A DNA stretch of 64,000 nucleotides from contig NZ_BLRL01000002.1 in assembly GCF_015082335.1 (NCBI RefSeq), forward strand, positions 1-64,000. Reading direction: 5' to 3'. A model generated the notes under the pieces. The model was not told the DNA's origin, made no database searches, and saw only the letters and a program-made list of their open reading frames with translations. Numbering within the stretch: position 1 is the stretch's first letter; every line of letters starts with the position of its first letter. This document shows positions 19,893 through 31,100 of this stretch, in pieces. The DNA comes from Moritella sp. F3 (GTDB taxonomy: Bacteria; Pseudomonadota; Gammaproteobacteria; Enterobacterales; Moritellaceae). Made by a program: the position numbers and the translations under genes.

Positions 19893-20060
19893 GGTTATCC
19901 ACAGAATCTGTGGATAACCTAACAAAAAAGTCAATTATTCACAAAACGATCGCGGAATATAACTAATTTAGTCCACAACACGTATTTTATGCTTAAAGTT
20001 ATGCACAAGCGAAATACAACTAAGCGAGTATATACATAAATAATACTAACCTGTGTATAA
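19893..20060. other. Cluster of five DnaA-box-like 9-mers
   Basis: Five matches to TTATNCACA occur in 168 bp: TTATCCACA at 19895-19903, its inverse TGTGGATAA at 19909-19917, TTATTCACA at 19935-19943, TTATGCACA at 19999-20007, and TGTGTATAA (inverse of TTATACACA) at 20052-20060. The first two are the strict consensus and form a 27-bp palindrome (13-bp arms, one central base). Such clusters are known in replication origins and in DnaA-titrating or reactivating loci (datA, DARS). No dnaA, dnaN or mnmG gene is nearby and GATC is not enriched, so a canonical oriC is unlikely. Function is inferred. Confidence 0.7.
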
Positions 20061-20116
20061 CATGATGATTTAAAAGTTAAGTGAAGTAGAGGTATCAGGA
20101 AAGGCATAAAAAAGGC

Positions 20117-20143
20117 ATAAAAAAAGCCTCAATAGAGGCTTTT
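20117..20143 (-). terminator. Terminator of the 37-codon small gene
   Basis: Read on the minus strand, AAAGCCTC pairs with GAGGCTTT around a TATT loop and is followed by a T run (A118-A125 region on the plus strand). It lies about 45 bp beyond the small gene's stop codon. Confidence 0.8.
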
Positions 20144-20185
20144 TAATAATCAATTTGCTATCGCGAATCTAGCCTGTCGGTTAGA

Positions 20186-20299
20186 TTAGTTTACGCCAGC
20201 TTCATCATCAAGTTGGTCACGTAGTTCCGCTTCCATTTCTTGTTTCAATTCGTCTTGAAGTTGATAATACGATAAATCGTTTTCATTATAGTCCATCAT
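20186..20299 (-). CDS. Small acidic hypothetical protein, 37 residues
   Basis: The frame opens ATG ATG GAC TAT AAT and ends GGC GTA AAC TAA. The product starts MMDYNENDLSYYQLQDELK and ends LDDEAGVN; it is strongly acidic (Asp and Glu throughout, few Arg/Lys) and likely a single helix. An excellent ribosome binding site AAGGTGG lies directly before the two ATGs and a dedicated intrinsic terminator follows, so this is a well-supported short gene although it falls below common length cut-offs. I do not recognise the family. It is flanked by the DnaA-box cluster and 524 bp of non-coding sequence. Confidence 0.72.
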   Translation of the reverse strand: MMDYNENDLSYYQLQDELKQEMEAELRDQLDDEAGVN

Positions 20300-20823
20300 A
20301 ACCACCTTAATAGTACTTAACAGTACATCTTTAAAATATGCCGATAATCGATAATCCGCTTATCACACTTCCCTGGAACAACCTTCTGCCCAGTCCATGT
20401 ATTAATCCTAACACAGCATTTTAAGTCCGCAATATTTGTTGTTCACGATGAAAATATTGATCCTCGTCAATAAATTCATTCTGTAATTATTTATCAACAT
20501 TTTGGTTACCAGCTCTTCATATGAAAGCAAATGCAGGATATAAGAAAGGATCTACGGCCTCAAAACATAACCAGTTGACTAAAACTGAACGATAATAAAC
20601 AAAATAGAACAACTTAATATAAGTTATATCAAAAAGTAATATAAAGGGGTTTTGATGCTAAAGTGATAAATATTCACCGATTTTGAGGGAAATTTGAGTT
20701 TAAAGAAACAAAGAAAATAATGTAAAGGGGAGCTTTGATATCGAAATTACACTAATTAGCGTGAAAATGACTAATTTAGCCTGTCGTTTTAGCGTAATAG
20801 TTAAAACGACAGGCTGATATCAA
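20300..20823. other. Non-coding region upstream of the small gene
   Basis: 524 bp without a supportable gene. It should contain the promoter of the 37-codon gene. At 20778-20815 lies a long inverted repeat (listed separately). A single-mismatch DnaA-like 9-mer, TTATCAACA, occurs at 20491-20499. Otherwise AT-rich with no recognisable feature. Confidence 0.6.
20778..20815. repeat. Inverted repeat with 14-bp arms downstream of the methyltransferase gene
   Basis: AGCCTGTCGTTTTA (20778-20791) and TAAAACGACAGGCT (20802-20815) are perfect arms around a 10-base loop. It is just past the stop of the minus-strand methyltransferase gene and probably ends that transcript, but no T tract follows on either strand. 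The 10-mer TAGCCTGTCG recurs at 20170-20179. Confidence 0.6.
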
Positions 20824-21762
20824 TTACTCCGCTTTTGGCGAGTAAATGAAGATTAATACTTTAAGGCCTTTGCCCGCTTCAGCTTCTTTAAACACAGCTG
20901 GTGTTGGCAGTTGTTCTTGGAACACGCAATCAGGGCAATGCTCAGCAACATTATCAAATAAGAACTGCTCACCCAATTCAGGAGCGTTCAAACATAACAT
21001 CACTTTACCACCCGGCTTCATTAACTGCGGGATACGTTTAATGATCTTGCTGTAATCACGTTTGATATCGACACTGCCTTTCTGGAACGACGGTGGATCA
21101 GAAATTAACAAATCATAAGGACCATGCTTACGTAAACGGCCATATGATTTAAAGATATCAACACCTTCAAATTTAACCTTCTTAAGATCATGACCGTTAC
21201 TGCGGTGATTATCACGACCCATCGTCAGTGATGTGCGGCTAAGATCAACATTCATCACTTTATCTGCCCCGCCCGCTAATGCGGCCACAGAGAAAGCACA
21301 CGTATAAGAAAACAAGTTCAATACGTTAGCATTTTCAGACTGCTCTTTAACCCACTGACGGCCATTGGCCATATCAAGGAACAAGCCAGTGTTTTGCGCA
21401 CGCCCAAACTCAAGATTGAAGGTCATGCCATTTTCAGTAATTTCAGTACGATTACACTCTTCACCAAGGAATAATGATGTCGGCGCGCGTTCACGACAAC
21501 GGAATTGCACTAAAACCGTTTTACACTGCTCGCCAAGTTGTGCTTGTAGCGCTTCAGCTAGCAGCATCAAATACTCGTTTTCTTCTTCTTTGTATAACGT
21601 AATAAGTGCAACTGGTGACAACCAATCAATGTTCATATGCTCAAAACCAGCATACGTATGGCCACGACCATGGAACAAGCGACAAGCATCTTCTGCAACC
21701 GCAGAAAAATCAATAAATTCAAGCGGCAATTTCACATCAGCCTCAGACATAGCGACAGTCAC
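20824..21762 (-). CDS. Class I SAM-dependent methyltransferase, RlmI/RlmK-like
   Basis: 312 residues from a GTG at 21762 preceded by AAGGTG at good spacing; MSEADVKLPLEF begins four residues later and is an alternative. The upstream open frame is cysteine-rich and not family-like. The core resembles COG1092 rRNA cytosine methyltransferases: TFNLEFGRAQNTGLFLDMANGR, NVLNLFSYTCAFSVAALAGGA (motif I), VMNVDLSRTSLTMGRDN, and the catalytic-type LLISDPPSFQKGS. The PUA domain of RlmI is missing, so the chain is shorter than RlmI (396). Substrate is probably rRNA, unproven. Monocistronic; the inverted repeat at 20778-20815 follows. Confidence 0.78.
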   Translation of the reverse strand: MTVAMSEADVKLPLEFIDFSAVAEDACRLFHGRGHTYAGFEHMNIDWLSPVALITLYKEEENEYLMLLAEALQAQLGEQCKTVLVQFRCRERAPTSLFLGEECNRTEITENGMTFNLEFGRAQNTGLFLDMANGRQWVKEQSENANVLNLFSYTCAFSVAALAGGADKVMNVDLSRTSLTMGRDNHRSNGHDLKKVKFEGVDIFKSYGRLRKHGPYDLLISDPPSFQKGSVDIKRDYSKIIKRIPQLMKPGGKVMLCLNAPELGEQFLFDNVAEHCPDCVFQEQLPTPAVFKEAEAGKGLKVLIFIYSPKAE

Positions 21763-21878
21763 AATCTTATTCACCTTAATTAATCTTACAAAACAAAAAG
21801 GGATGCACACTGTACATCCCTTTATTCAATTCACCGTATTATACTTGATTAGCACTAAAATGCGATCAAGCCGCTCGG

Positions 21879-22919
21879 TTATTTTTTCACATCGACATCA
21901 CTACTGATCAGTATCGACATCCAATTTTGCTCATTAATGGTTTCTAAACCAATTTTCACAATCATCGTCAGTGGTACAGCGAGTAACATACCGACAAGGC
22001 CAAGTAACCAGCCCCAGAAGATTAATGATAAGAAAACAATTAAGGTTGATAATCCAAGCCCTTTGCCCATGAAGCGAGGTTCAACAACGTTACCCATGAT
22101 CAAATTAATCGTCACATAACCAGCAGCGACCGCACCAGCTTGTGGTAAACCGAGTTGTAAGGTAGTTAAGATCACCGCCGGTACAGCAGCAATTAAAGAA
22201 CCGATATTAGGTACGTAGTTAAGTAGGAAGGCAATCAATCCCCATAACAGATAGAAATCAACGTCCATTATAAACAGCATTAAACCAACTGAAATACCTG
22301 TCGCAATACTGACTAAAGTTTTGATCGCGACGTACTTGTTCACCGAATCTAAAAACTTATCTAACTGGGCTAATTTAAAATCAGGGTCTTTGAACATTAA
22401 ATGTAATTTCTTCGGTAATACATCACCTTCAAACAGCATAAATACAACCGTTAACAAGATCAGAAAAATATTAGCCATCACCCCAGATAAGCTGCTCACC
22501 ATGCTAGATACCATAGTAACCGCCGTACCAGGGTTAAAGTATTCTAATAAAGTATCTGATGATATTTGAATATTGTATTTATTTAAGAACACCACTAAAT
22601 CGCCGTAGTGCCCTTTGATTTGACTTTGGTAGTCGCCGATATTACTGGTAAGTTGCTGCACGCTTGAACCAATCACGCTGGTAATAGTAAGGCCAATCAG
22701 GATGGCAATAATCAATACAACAAAAATAGCAATTGCCCGAGGTATACGGCAACGCGTAATCAACTCGACCAATGGATTACAGATAATGGCAATAAATATC
22801 GCCAGTAAGAATGGGATAATAATCGGTGTGGCTATTTTAATACCACCGAGAATAATGATCACCGCCGCTATCATCACCAAATTACGCATTTGGCTATTTT
22901 CGTTTAGAATTAGTTTCAT
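21879..22919 (-). CDS. AI-2E family transporter (PerM/YdiK-like)
   Basis: 346 residues with about eight hydrophobic segments, beginning MIAAVIIILGGIKIATPIIIPFLLAIFIAIICNPLV. Family motifs include LLLWGLIAFLLNYVPNIGSLIAAVPAV-like sequence (residues about 226-250) and NVVEPRFMGKGLGLSTLIVFLSLIFWGWLLGLVGMLLA split over 280-320. These inner-membrane proteins were named for putative AI-2 export, but members include Na+/H+ antiporters and proteins of unknown substrate, so the cargo is open. TGAGT precedes the ATG. It is followed by the methyltransferase gene on the same strand with 116 bp between. Confidence 0.85.
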   Translation of the reverse strand: MKLILNENSQMRNLVMIAAVIIILGGIKIATPIIIPFLLAIFIAIICNPLVELITRCRIPRAIAIFVVLIIAILIGLTITSVIGSSVQQLTSNIGDYQSQIKGHYGDLVVFLNKYNIQISSDTLLEYFNPGTAVTMVSSMVSSLSGVMANIFLILLTVVFMLFEGDVLPKKLHLMFKDPDFKLAQLDKFLDSVNKYVAIKTLVSIATGISVGLMLFIMDVDFYLLWGLIAFLLNYVPNIGSLIAAVPAVILTTLQLGLPQAGAVAAGYVTINLIMGNVVEPRFMGKGLGLSTLIVFLSLIFWGWLLGLVGMLLAVPLTMIVKIGLETINEQNWMSILISSDVDVKK

Positions 22920-23128
22920 AGTTACTCATATAAGGTGCCACAGGGGCTAATCGTCGCTGACATTCTACGACGTGATAGATGAATATAACCTTAACTTGAT
23001 AGAAACACTAATCATATTATATGGATGCAGTCGCTAAAATATAAACAATAGAGAAGTTTAGAATGGTAAAAAATGAATCTGGAATCGGAATAGAATGAAA
23101 TTGATGAACTAGATTGAAGAAGTAGAAA

Positions 23129-23204
23129 TGGTGGAGCCAAACGGGATCGAACCGATGACCTCGACACTGCCAGTGTCGCGCTCTCCCAACTGAGCTATGG
23201 CCCC
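23129..23204 (-). tRNA. tRNA-Ala (GGC)
   Basis: On the minus strand the sequence begins GGGGCCA, has D arm GCTC...GAGC, anticodon stem-loop CGACA-CTGGCAG-TGTCG (anticodon GGC), T loop TTCGATC, acceptor strand TGGCTCC, discriminator A and encoded CCA. Length 76. A tRNA-Ala(GGC) beside gltX is also the enteric arrangement. Confidence 0.97.
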
Positions 23205-23234
23205 ATTTCTACAGCAGCTTGCGCTACTGCAGGG

Positions 23235-23263
23235 ATAATATGCATCTGCCGTTTTGGTGTCAA
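23235..23263 (-). promoter_or_regulatory. Sigma-70 promoter of tRNA-Ala
   Basis: On the minus strand, TTGACA (23258-23263) and TATTAT (23235-23240) are separated by exactly 17 bp, followed by a GC-rich discriminator CCCTGC and a short leader that can fold (CAGTAGC-GCAA-GCTGCTG). It lies about 31 bp before the tRNA-Ala 5' end. Confidence 0.8.
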
Positions 23264-23318
23264 TATCTACAATAAAAAATTAAGACCAAACGACAGAAAG
23301 TATATTATTTACACACCG

Positions 23319-24731
23319 TTAGGCGTTTTCACGTGCAGCAATAAATGCTAACGCTTTGTCGATACCAGCAAGGCTACGTTCTTTGCCGATAAGCTTTAAT
23401 GTTACATCTAATGACGGTGATTGACCGGCACCAGTAATAGCAACACGTAGAGGCATACCAACTTTACCCATACCCACTTCAAGCTCAGTCGCAGTATCGT
23501 TAATTGCAGCATGTAATACTTCAGCATCGCTCCAATCTGCAATCGCAGCTAGTTTTTCTTGAACTTTAACTAGCGCTTCTTTAGCTACTGGGCGTAAGTG
23601 TTTCTTCGCCGCAGTTGCATCAAATTCAGCGTAGTCTTCAAAGAAGTAACGGCTAGAAGTCGCAAGTTCTTTTAGTGTCTTAGCACGTTCAGCAAGTACT
23701 TTAACGATTTCAGCTAGTGCTGGACCGTTAGTCGTATCGATGCCTTGGTCTGCCATGTGCCACTCTAGGTGAGTTGCAACATATTCAGGTGCTAGTGTTT
23801 TAATGTAATGTTGGTTTACCCATTGTAGCTTCTCTGTATTAAACGCTGAAGGCGCTTTGTTTACATCGTCTAAGCTAAACAGTTTGATCATTTCTTCAGT
23901 GCTGAAGATTTCTTGATCGCCATGTGACCAACCTAAACGTACTAAATAGTTTAGTAGTGCTTCAGGTAGGTAACCGTCATCACGGTATTGCATCACACCT
24001 ACAGCGCCATGACGCTTAGATAGTTTAGCGCCGTCATCACCTAAGATCATTGCAACGTGAGCGTACTGTGGAACTGGCGCACCTAGTGCTTTTAGGATGT
24101 TGATTTGACGTGGTGTATTGTTCAGGTGATCTTCACCACGAACAACATTAGTAATACCCATATCCCAGTCATCAACAACAACACAGAAGTTGTATGTTGG
24201 TGAACCGTCTGTACGGCGGATGATCAGATCATCTAATTCTTTATTAGCAAATTCAACTTTGCCACGGATCTTGTCATCAACGATAACAGAACCTTCTTTC
24301 GGATTGCGGAAACGCACAACGAAATCAGCACCCGTGTCAGCAATGTCACCATGGCTACATTTGCCATCGTAACGTGGGCTTTCTTTTTCAGCCATTTGCT
24401 TTTCACGTAATTCATCAAGACGCTCACGTGAACAATAACATTTGTATGCTTTGTCTTCTGCAAGTAGTTGATCAACTAATTCGTTGTAACGATCGAAACG
24501 TTGAGTTTGGAAATACGGACCTTCATCCCAATCCAGACCAGCCCATTTCATGCCTTCTAAGATCGCGTCAACCGCTTCTTGAGTAGAACGCTCTAAATCA
24601 GTATCTTCGATACGCAATACAAATTCACCACCTTGGCTTTTTGCATGTAACCAAGAATAAAGCGCTGTACGTGCGCCGCCTACGTGCAAGTAGCCAGTTG
24701 GGCTAGGTGCAAAACGAGTCTTAACAGTCAT
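23319..24731 (-). CDS. gltX: Glutamyl-tRNA synthetase
   Basis: 470 residues from the ATG at 24731, giving [19 protein letters not shown], in line with the E. coli start; a GTG three codons upstream is an alternative. Class I signature motifs are HVGG (HIGH type) near residue 16 and KLSKRHG (KMSKS). A zinc-binding module with CYC and KCSH cysteines (around residues 97-125) marks the bacterial long type. It charges tRNA-Glu with glutamate in the cytoplasm. It is transcribed in the same direction as the tRNA-Ala gene, upstream of it. Confidence 0.97.
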   Translation of the reverse strand: MTVKTRFAPSPTGYLHVGGARTALYSWLHAKSQGGEFVLRIEDTDLERSTQEAVDAILEGMKWAGLDWDEGPYFQTQRFDRYNELVDQLLAEDKAYKCYCSRERLDELREKQMAEKESPRYDGKCSHGDIADTGADFVVRFRNPKEGSVIVDDKIRGKVEFANKELDDLIIRRTDGSPTYNFCVVVDDWDMGITNVVRGEDHLNNTPRQINILKALGAPVPQYAHVAMILGDDGAKLSKRHGAVGVMQYRDDGYLPEALLNYLVRLGWSHGDQEIFSTEEMIKLFSLDDVNKAPSAFNTEKLQWVNQHYIKTLAPEYVATHLEWHMADQGIDTTNGPALAEIVKVLAERAKTLKELATSSRYFFEDYAEFDATAAKKHLRPVAKEALVKVQEKLAAIADWSDAEVLHAAINDTATELEVGMGKVGMPLRVAITGAGQSPSLDVTLKLIGKERSLAGIDKALAFIAARENA

Positions 24732-24889
24732 AAGTCTCACAATACCTTTTACATTATTTAATTAGCTTAACCCACGACAGGTTAAGCACATGATGCTGCG
24801 CATTTTACCATTAAAGCTAAAACTAACAACACGCGAACTAAAATTAACTACTAACACACATCAACATATTAGCTATGCGATGCTATTAA

Positions 24890-26977
<2,088 letters not shown>

Positions 26978-27023
26978 TTATCTGGATAACATTGTTTATT
27001 TAGTGCTATTTTTCGCTAATACG

Positions 27024-28142
27024 TTACTTTGTTAGTGAACGGTTTTCTAATTTGCGAATAAACACTTGTTCTTGCTCAATAGATTCTTCTGTTAACGGGT
27101 GACGACTGCCATCCATTAATAAACCATCTACGCCATCAGCGATACGCTCTGCTGCACTTAGCATCAGGCCATAATTATGTGATGCTTGACCTGCACACGG
27201 GAACATCATGAATAATGAAACCCCAGGAGACTCAAACTGCTCCATCGTATCAATATCAAACGTACCTGGTTTAACCATATTCGCAAGACTAAAGATAACA
27301 GCACCTTTACCTGCAGCATCAACGTGGCGGTGGAAAATATCCATTGCACCAAATTTGAAACCAAAAGCAGACAATTCTTGTAATAATTCAGCGCCAGCAA
27401 TGCTCTTGCCTTCACGCGCCATAATGTTTATTACGAATACAGCTTCATCAGGCAATGCCTCTTCAGACTGGGCTGTTGTATCAACTACAGTGTTAACAAC
27501 AGCAGAGTCTTCACGTGCAGCCTCAATCACCATCGCAGCGTGATCAACAGCTTGAATATTGCGTTCAATCTCGTCGCTATTAACGGCTGTAGCAATCACG
27601 CTGTCATTGACCATGTGAACCACAGGACGAATCACTTCATCATCTTGTGTTGCCGGTTCATCTTCAACGCTATTTTCGACTTCTGCGCTAACAACATCAT
27701 AACTTAAATCGTTTTTAACATGCGCGTTAGTCTCTGATGCTGCCAAAGATCCTTCAACATCAGTTGCAGAAAACGAACTCGTTAACCCACTAGTATTGAC
27801 AGTGCTGTTCTTGATAACACTGTTATTTATAGCACTGTTCTTTGTCACAGTATTATTTATAGCACGACTAAACTGCGGCTCAATTTTTTCAACTTCAACA
27901 GGTGTCGATTCTTCACGGCCTAAGTTCATTGTCGGTTCGACAGATTTAGTCACAACACGTTTTTCACCAATGCCATCAAGGTCAAAACCTTGATTATCTT
28001 TAACGTTCTGCTCAAGTTTGCCTAACGGTTTATCTTTTAATGGTTTTACTTCGTTCTTTTTATTCGACCAAAGGCCGTGGGCAATTAAAGCAACAATTGC
28101 AATAAACCCTAATATGATGAGAACAAGTCGCAAATCTTGCAT
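27024..28142 (-). CDS. zipA: Cell division protein ZipA
   Basis: 372 residues. One N-terminal transmembrane helix (DLRLVLIILGFIAIVALIAHGLW) with a short periplasmic tail, a long charged and low-complexity linker (about 27-230), and a C-terminal globular FtsZ-binding domain starting near EAVFVINIMAREGKSIAGAELL and including FGAMDIFHRH and MVKPGTFDIDTMEQFESPGVSLFMMF. It tethers FtsZ to the inner membrane at division. The linker carries a 10-residue tandem repeat AINN(T/S)V(T/I)KNS at 94-113 followed by a decayed third unit. The gene starts 19 bp after smc, the order smc-zipA-ligA known from Pseudomonas. Confidence 0.93.
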   Translation of the reverse strand: MQDLRLVLIILGFIAIVALIAHGLWSNKKNEVKPLKDKPLGKLEQNVKDNQGFDLDGIGEKRVVTKSVEPTMNLGREESTPVEVEKIEPQFSRAINNTVTKNSAINNSVIKNSTVNTSGLTSSFSATDVEGSLAASETNAHVKNDLSYDVVSAEVENSVEDEPATQDDEVIRPVVHMVNDSVIATAVNSDEIERNIQAVDHAAMVIEAAREDSAVVNTVVDTTAQSEEALPDEAVFVINIMAREGKSIAGAELLQELSAFGFKFGAMDIFHRHVDAAGKGAVIFSLANMVKPGTFDIDTMEQFESPGVSLFMMFPCAGQASHNYGLMLSAAERIADGVDGLLMDGSRHPLTEESIEQEQVFIRKLENRSLTK

Positions 28143-28161
28143 AACAGCCTATCTCTTAATG

Positions 28162-31100
28162 TTAATTGTCTGTAAGTTCTACCGCAGCCGATATATCGAC
28201 AGCGACGATTCGAGAGACCCCTGGTTCATGCATGGTCACTCCTATTAATTGCTGAGCCATTTCCATGGCTAACTTATTATGACTAATATAAATAAATTGT
28301 ACTGTTTCTGACATCTCCTGAACCAGTTTACAAAAACGCCCGACATTTAATTCATCGAGTGGCGCATCCACTTCATCTAGCATACAAAATGGCGCAGGGT
28401 TTAATCTAAATATCGCAAACACTAACGAGAGTGCTGTTAAGGCTTTTTCACCACCCGAAAGCAATGAAATGCGCGCATTCTTTTTACCCGGAGGACGCGC
28501 CATAATGGTGACCCCCGTGTCCAATAAATTGCTTGATGTAAGTTCTAACCAAGCTGCACCACCACCAAATACTTTTGGAAATAATGCTTTAAAATCAGTA
28601 TTAATTTTTTCAAACGTTGTCGCAAACCGAGTACGAGTCTGTTTATCAATTTTAACAATCGCCGCTTCAAGCGTTTCGATAGCTTTCTCTAAATCATCGG
28701 TTTGTTCGTCTAAATACTGCTTACGCTGCGATTGTTGTTCAAATTCTTCGACAGCCGCCAAGTTAACAGCGCCTATCTTTTGTAATTGTGCTTCCAGTTG
28801 TTTCAACTGTTGCTGGTATTCTTTTAGCGTTAATATATTAACACACTCACGTTTCAATGTGTCTACATCCACATGGTCATCCGCAATTTGTTGATATAGT
28901 AGCTGTTCTCTTGCTTTGTTGTTAGCCTGCTTTAAATCTAACTGCTGAACTTTGTCTTTCACTTTTAAGCTACTTGACATTATCCTAGCACGTTTTTCTT
29001 CAACATGACGCCTGTCATCAATCAGTTTTGCGCGTGTTAGTTTCTTCGCGTTGTTGTCACTTTCGATAGCGATTTGTTTTTCAGCCGCGATCGCACGTGC
29101 GGTTTCTAGTTGCTGTAAGCTTTCAGCATATAATGAGTCGTCACCTAATGCAGCTATATCTTGTAAAATAGTTTGATATTGTGCATCTGTTTTGGCAATA
29201 AGCTGCTGCTGCTTCTCTATTTCAACGGTAAACTTAGTTTTCACCAAGAGTAATTCTTGTACTTGTTTTGCAAGCACTTGTTGTTCTTGTAAAAATTTAG
29301 CTTTATCTGCTTTTGCTGATTCCGCTTTTTGAATCAATCCATCATCATTCGCGAGCTGAGTGATTGCGGTTTTTGTCGACATTATCTGCTCGTTAAAGCG
29401 CTGCACTTCTTCAGCTTCAATCGCGAGTAAATTATCCAGCGTTAATAATCGAGTATTTAATTGATCATTTTGAAGCTGCCATTGAGCTTGCTGCTGCTGT
29501 AATAAGCCCAGCTCAACGGTTAACTGTTTCACTTCACTTTGCTTGTCATGTAAATTCTTTTGCAACTGCGCCGTTTGATACTGGTATTCGTCCTGAGTCA
29601 CCTTCAGCGCTATTAATTGATTGTGCTGCTTATCTATCAGGGTTTCAGTGGCCGTTAAACGCCCTTGCAACAGTGATGCTTGCAGTTGCATTTCAATACG
29701 CCCTTGTGGCGCCGACACATTGGCTTTAGCATGCTGTGATAGCCACACACCTTCGTCGGTAAACCAATCGCCATGTGCGGTGATATAACTGTATTGGCTG
29801 TGATTTTCCACACCCGCTTTCGCGTCGTTAATGTTCGCGACACAAGTCACTTGATTTAGCTGACGGTTAAATAAATTGTTTTTAACTTTATCTGCTAACG
29901 AACCAATACGCGCGTCACACTGACTCGGTTTAAACCACTGCAAAGCCGGTAACTCATCAAGATCAAACTGAGCCAATTGCTCATCCGAAATACAGTAAGC
30001 ATCTAGCCAATTCGCCAATACTTTTTCAACTGCAGACTCCCAACCAGGTTCAACATCTAGCTGCTGTAATAACTTTAACGGAATTGAATCGAAATTACAC
30101 TCTAACCAAGTATGTGCATGGTCGGCATGCTCAGCTTTACGAAGTAGCTCTGCGATAACACTGAGTGAGGCTTTAATTTCAATTTTTTCAGCCGCATTTT
30201 TACCTATATTCGTGTCGAGTACTGATACTTGTTTATCAATGCCTTGAGCGCCGTTATTCAGCCCTGCTAATTCATGCGCGAGCTGTGTTTCTTGTGATTG
30301 TAGCCGTTGCAGCTCAGCGGTTTTATCACTGATTAAAACTTGCTTACTGTGCTGAACAAATTGTCGTTGCTCTTCAGCTAATTCGCTGCGCTGCAGTTTA
30401 CTTTTATTCAATACTGATTCAGCGCTTTTCACCGCGTTAGTCAGCACATCCAGTTTACTGCTAAAACGTTGCACTTTTTCCAGGTATACCGCATGTTGAG
30501 CAATCGCCTGATCACTCGTGATCGTCGCTGTCGCGAGAGATTGATCAATCACCACTAATTCTGCAGATAGTCTATTATAGTCAGCCTCGGTCAATAAGGC
30601 CTGTTGCTGATGAACCTGTAATTGCGCTTGCTCTTCTTGCAGTAATACCTTTAATTTTTCGCTTTGCTGCAGATGTTCTTGTTGTTTACCTGCCGACTCT
30701 TGCTTGCGTGCTTTGTGATGCAGTAATTTCTGCTCAATCTTGGTTAATTCTGTGCCCTGTAAATAAAACGCTTGTTGCTGATTTTCAATTAATATCGACA
30801 GTTCACTTAACTGTACGTCCAAGTCGGTGATCTGAGTTTGCAACTTAGTCTCTGTTGCCGTCAGTTTCTCTTGTTCATTCATCAGCACGAGTTTTTGTTG
30901 AGCAAGCTGATTAATCGAACGTTCAACATCATATATCTGCACTAAACCAAGACGACTTTTCGCTTCACGTTGCTGCTGCTTTAACGCTCGAAACTGCTTC
31001 GCAACCGCTGACTGTACTTTTAACTTGTCAATTTGCACGCCTAATTCAATGCGGATATCTGCGAGTCGGTTAAGGTTGTCTTTGGTCTGATTAATGCGTT

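Larger units (their letters stand above)
19544..20185. other. Non-coding region with DnaA-box cluster
   Basis: 642 bp with no supportable coding sequence. It includes an AT-rich stretch (about 19735-19860) and then five DnaA-box-like 9-mers, listed separately. A terminator at 20117-20143 belongs to the small minus-strand gene. No small RNA can be claimed from sequence alone. Confidence 0.65.

Noticed and set aside
19893..20060. Interpretation of the DnaA-box cluster as the chromosomal oriC
   Set aside because: No mnmG, rpmH, dnaA or dnaN nearby and GATC sites are not enriched, so a canonical gammaproteobacterial oriC is unlikely.
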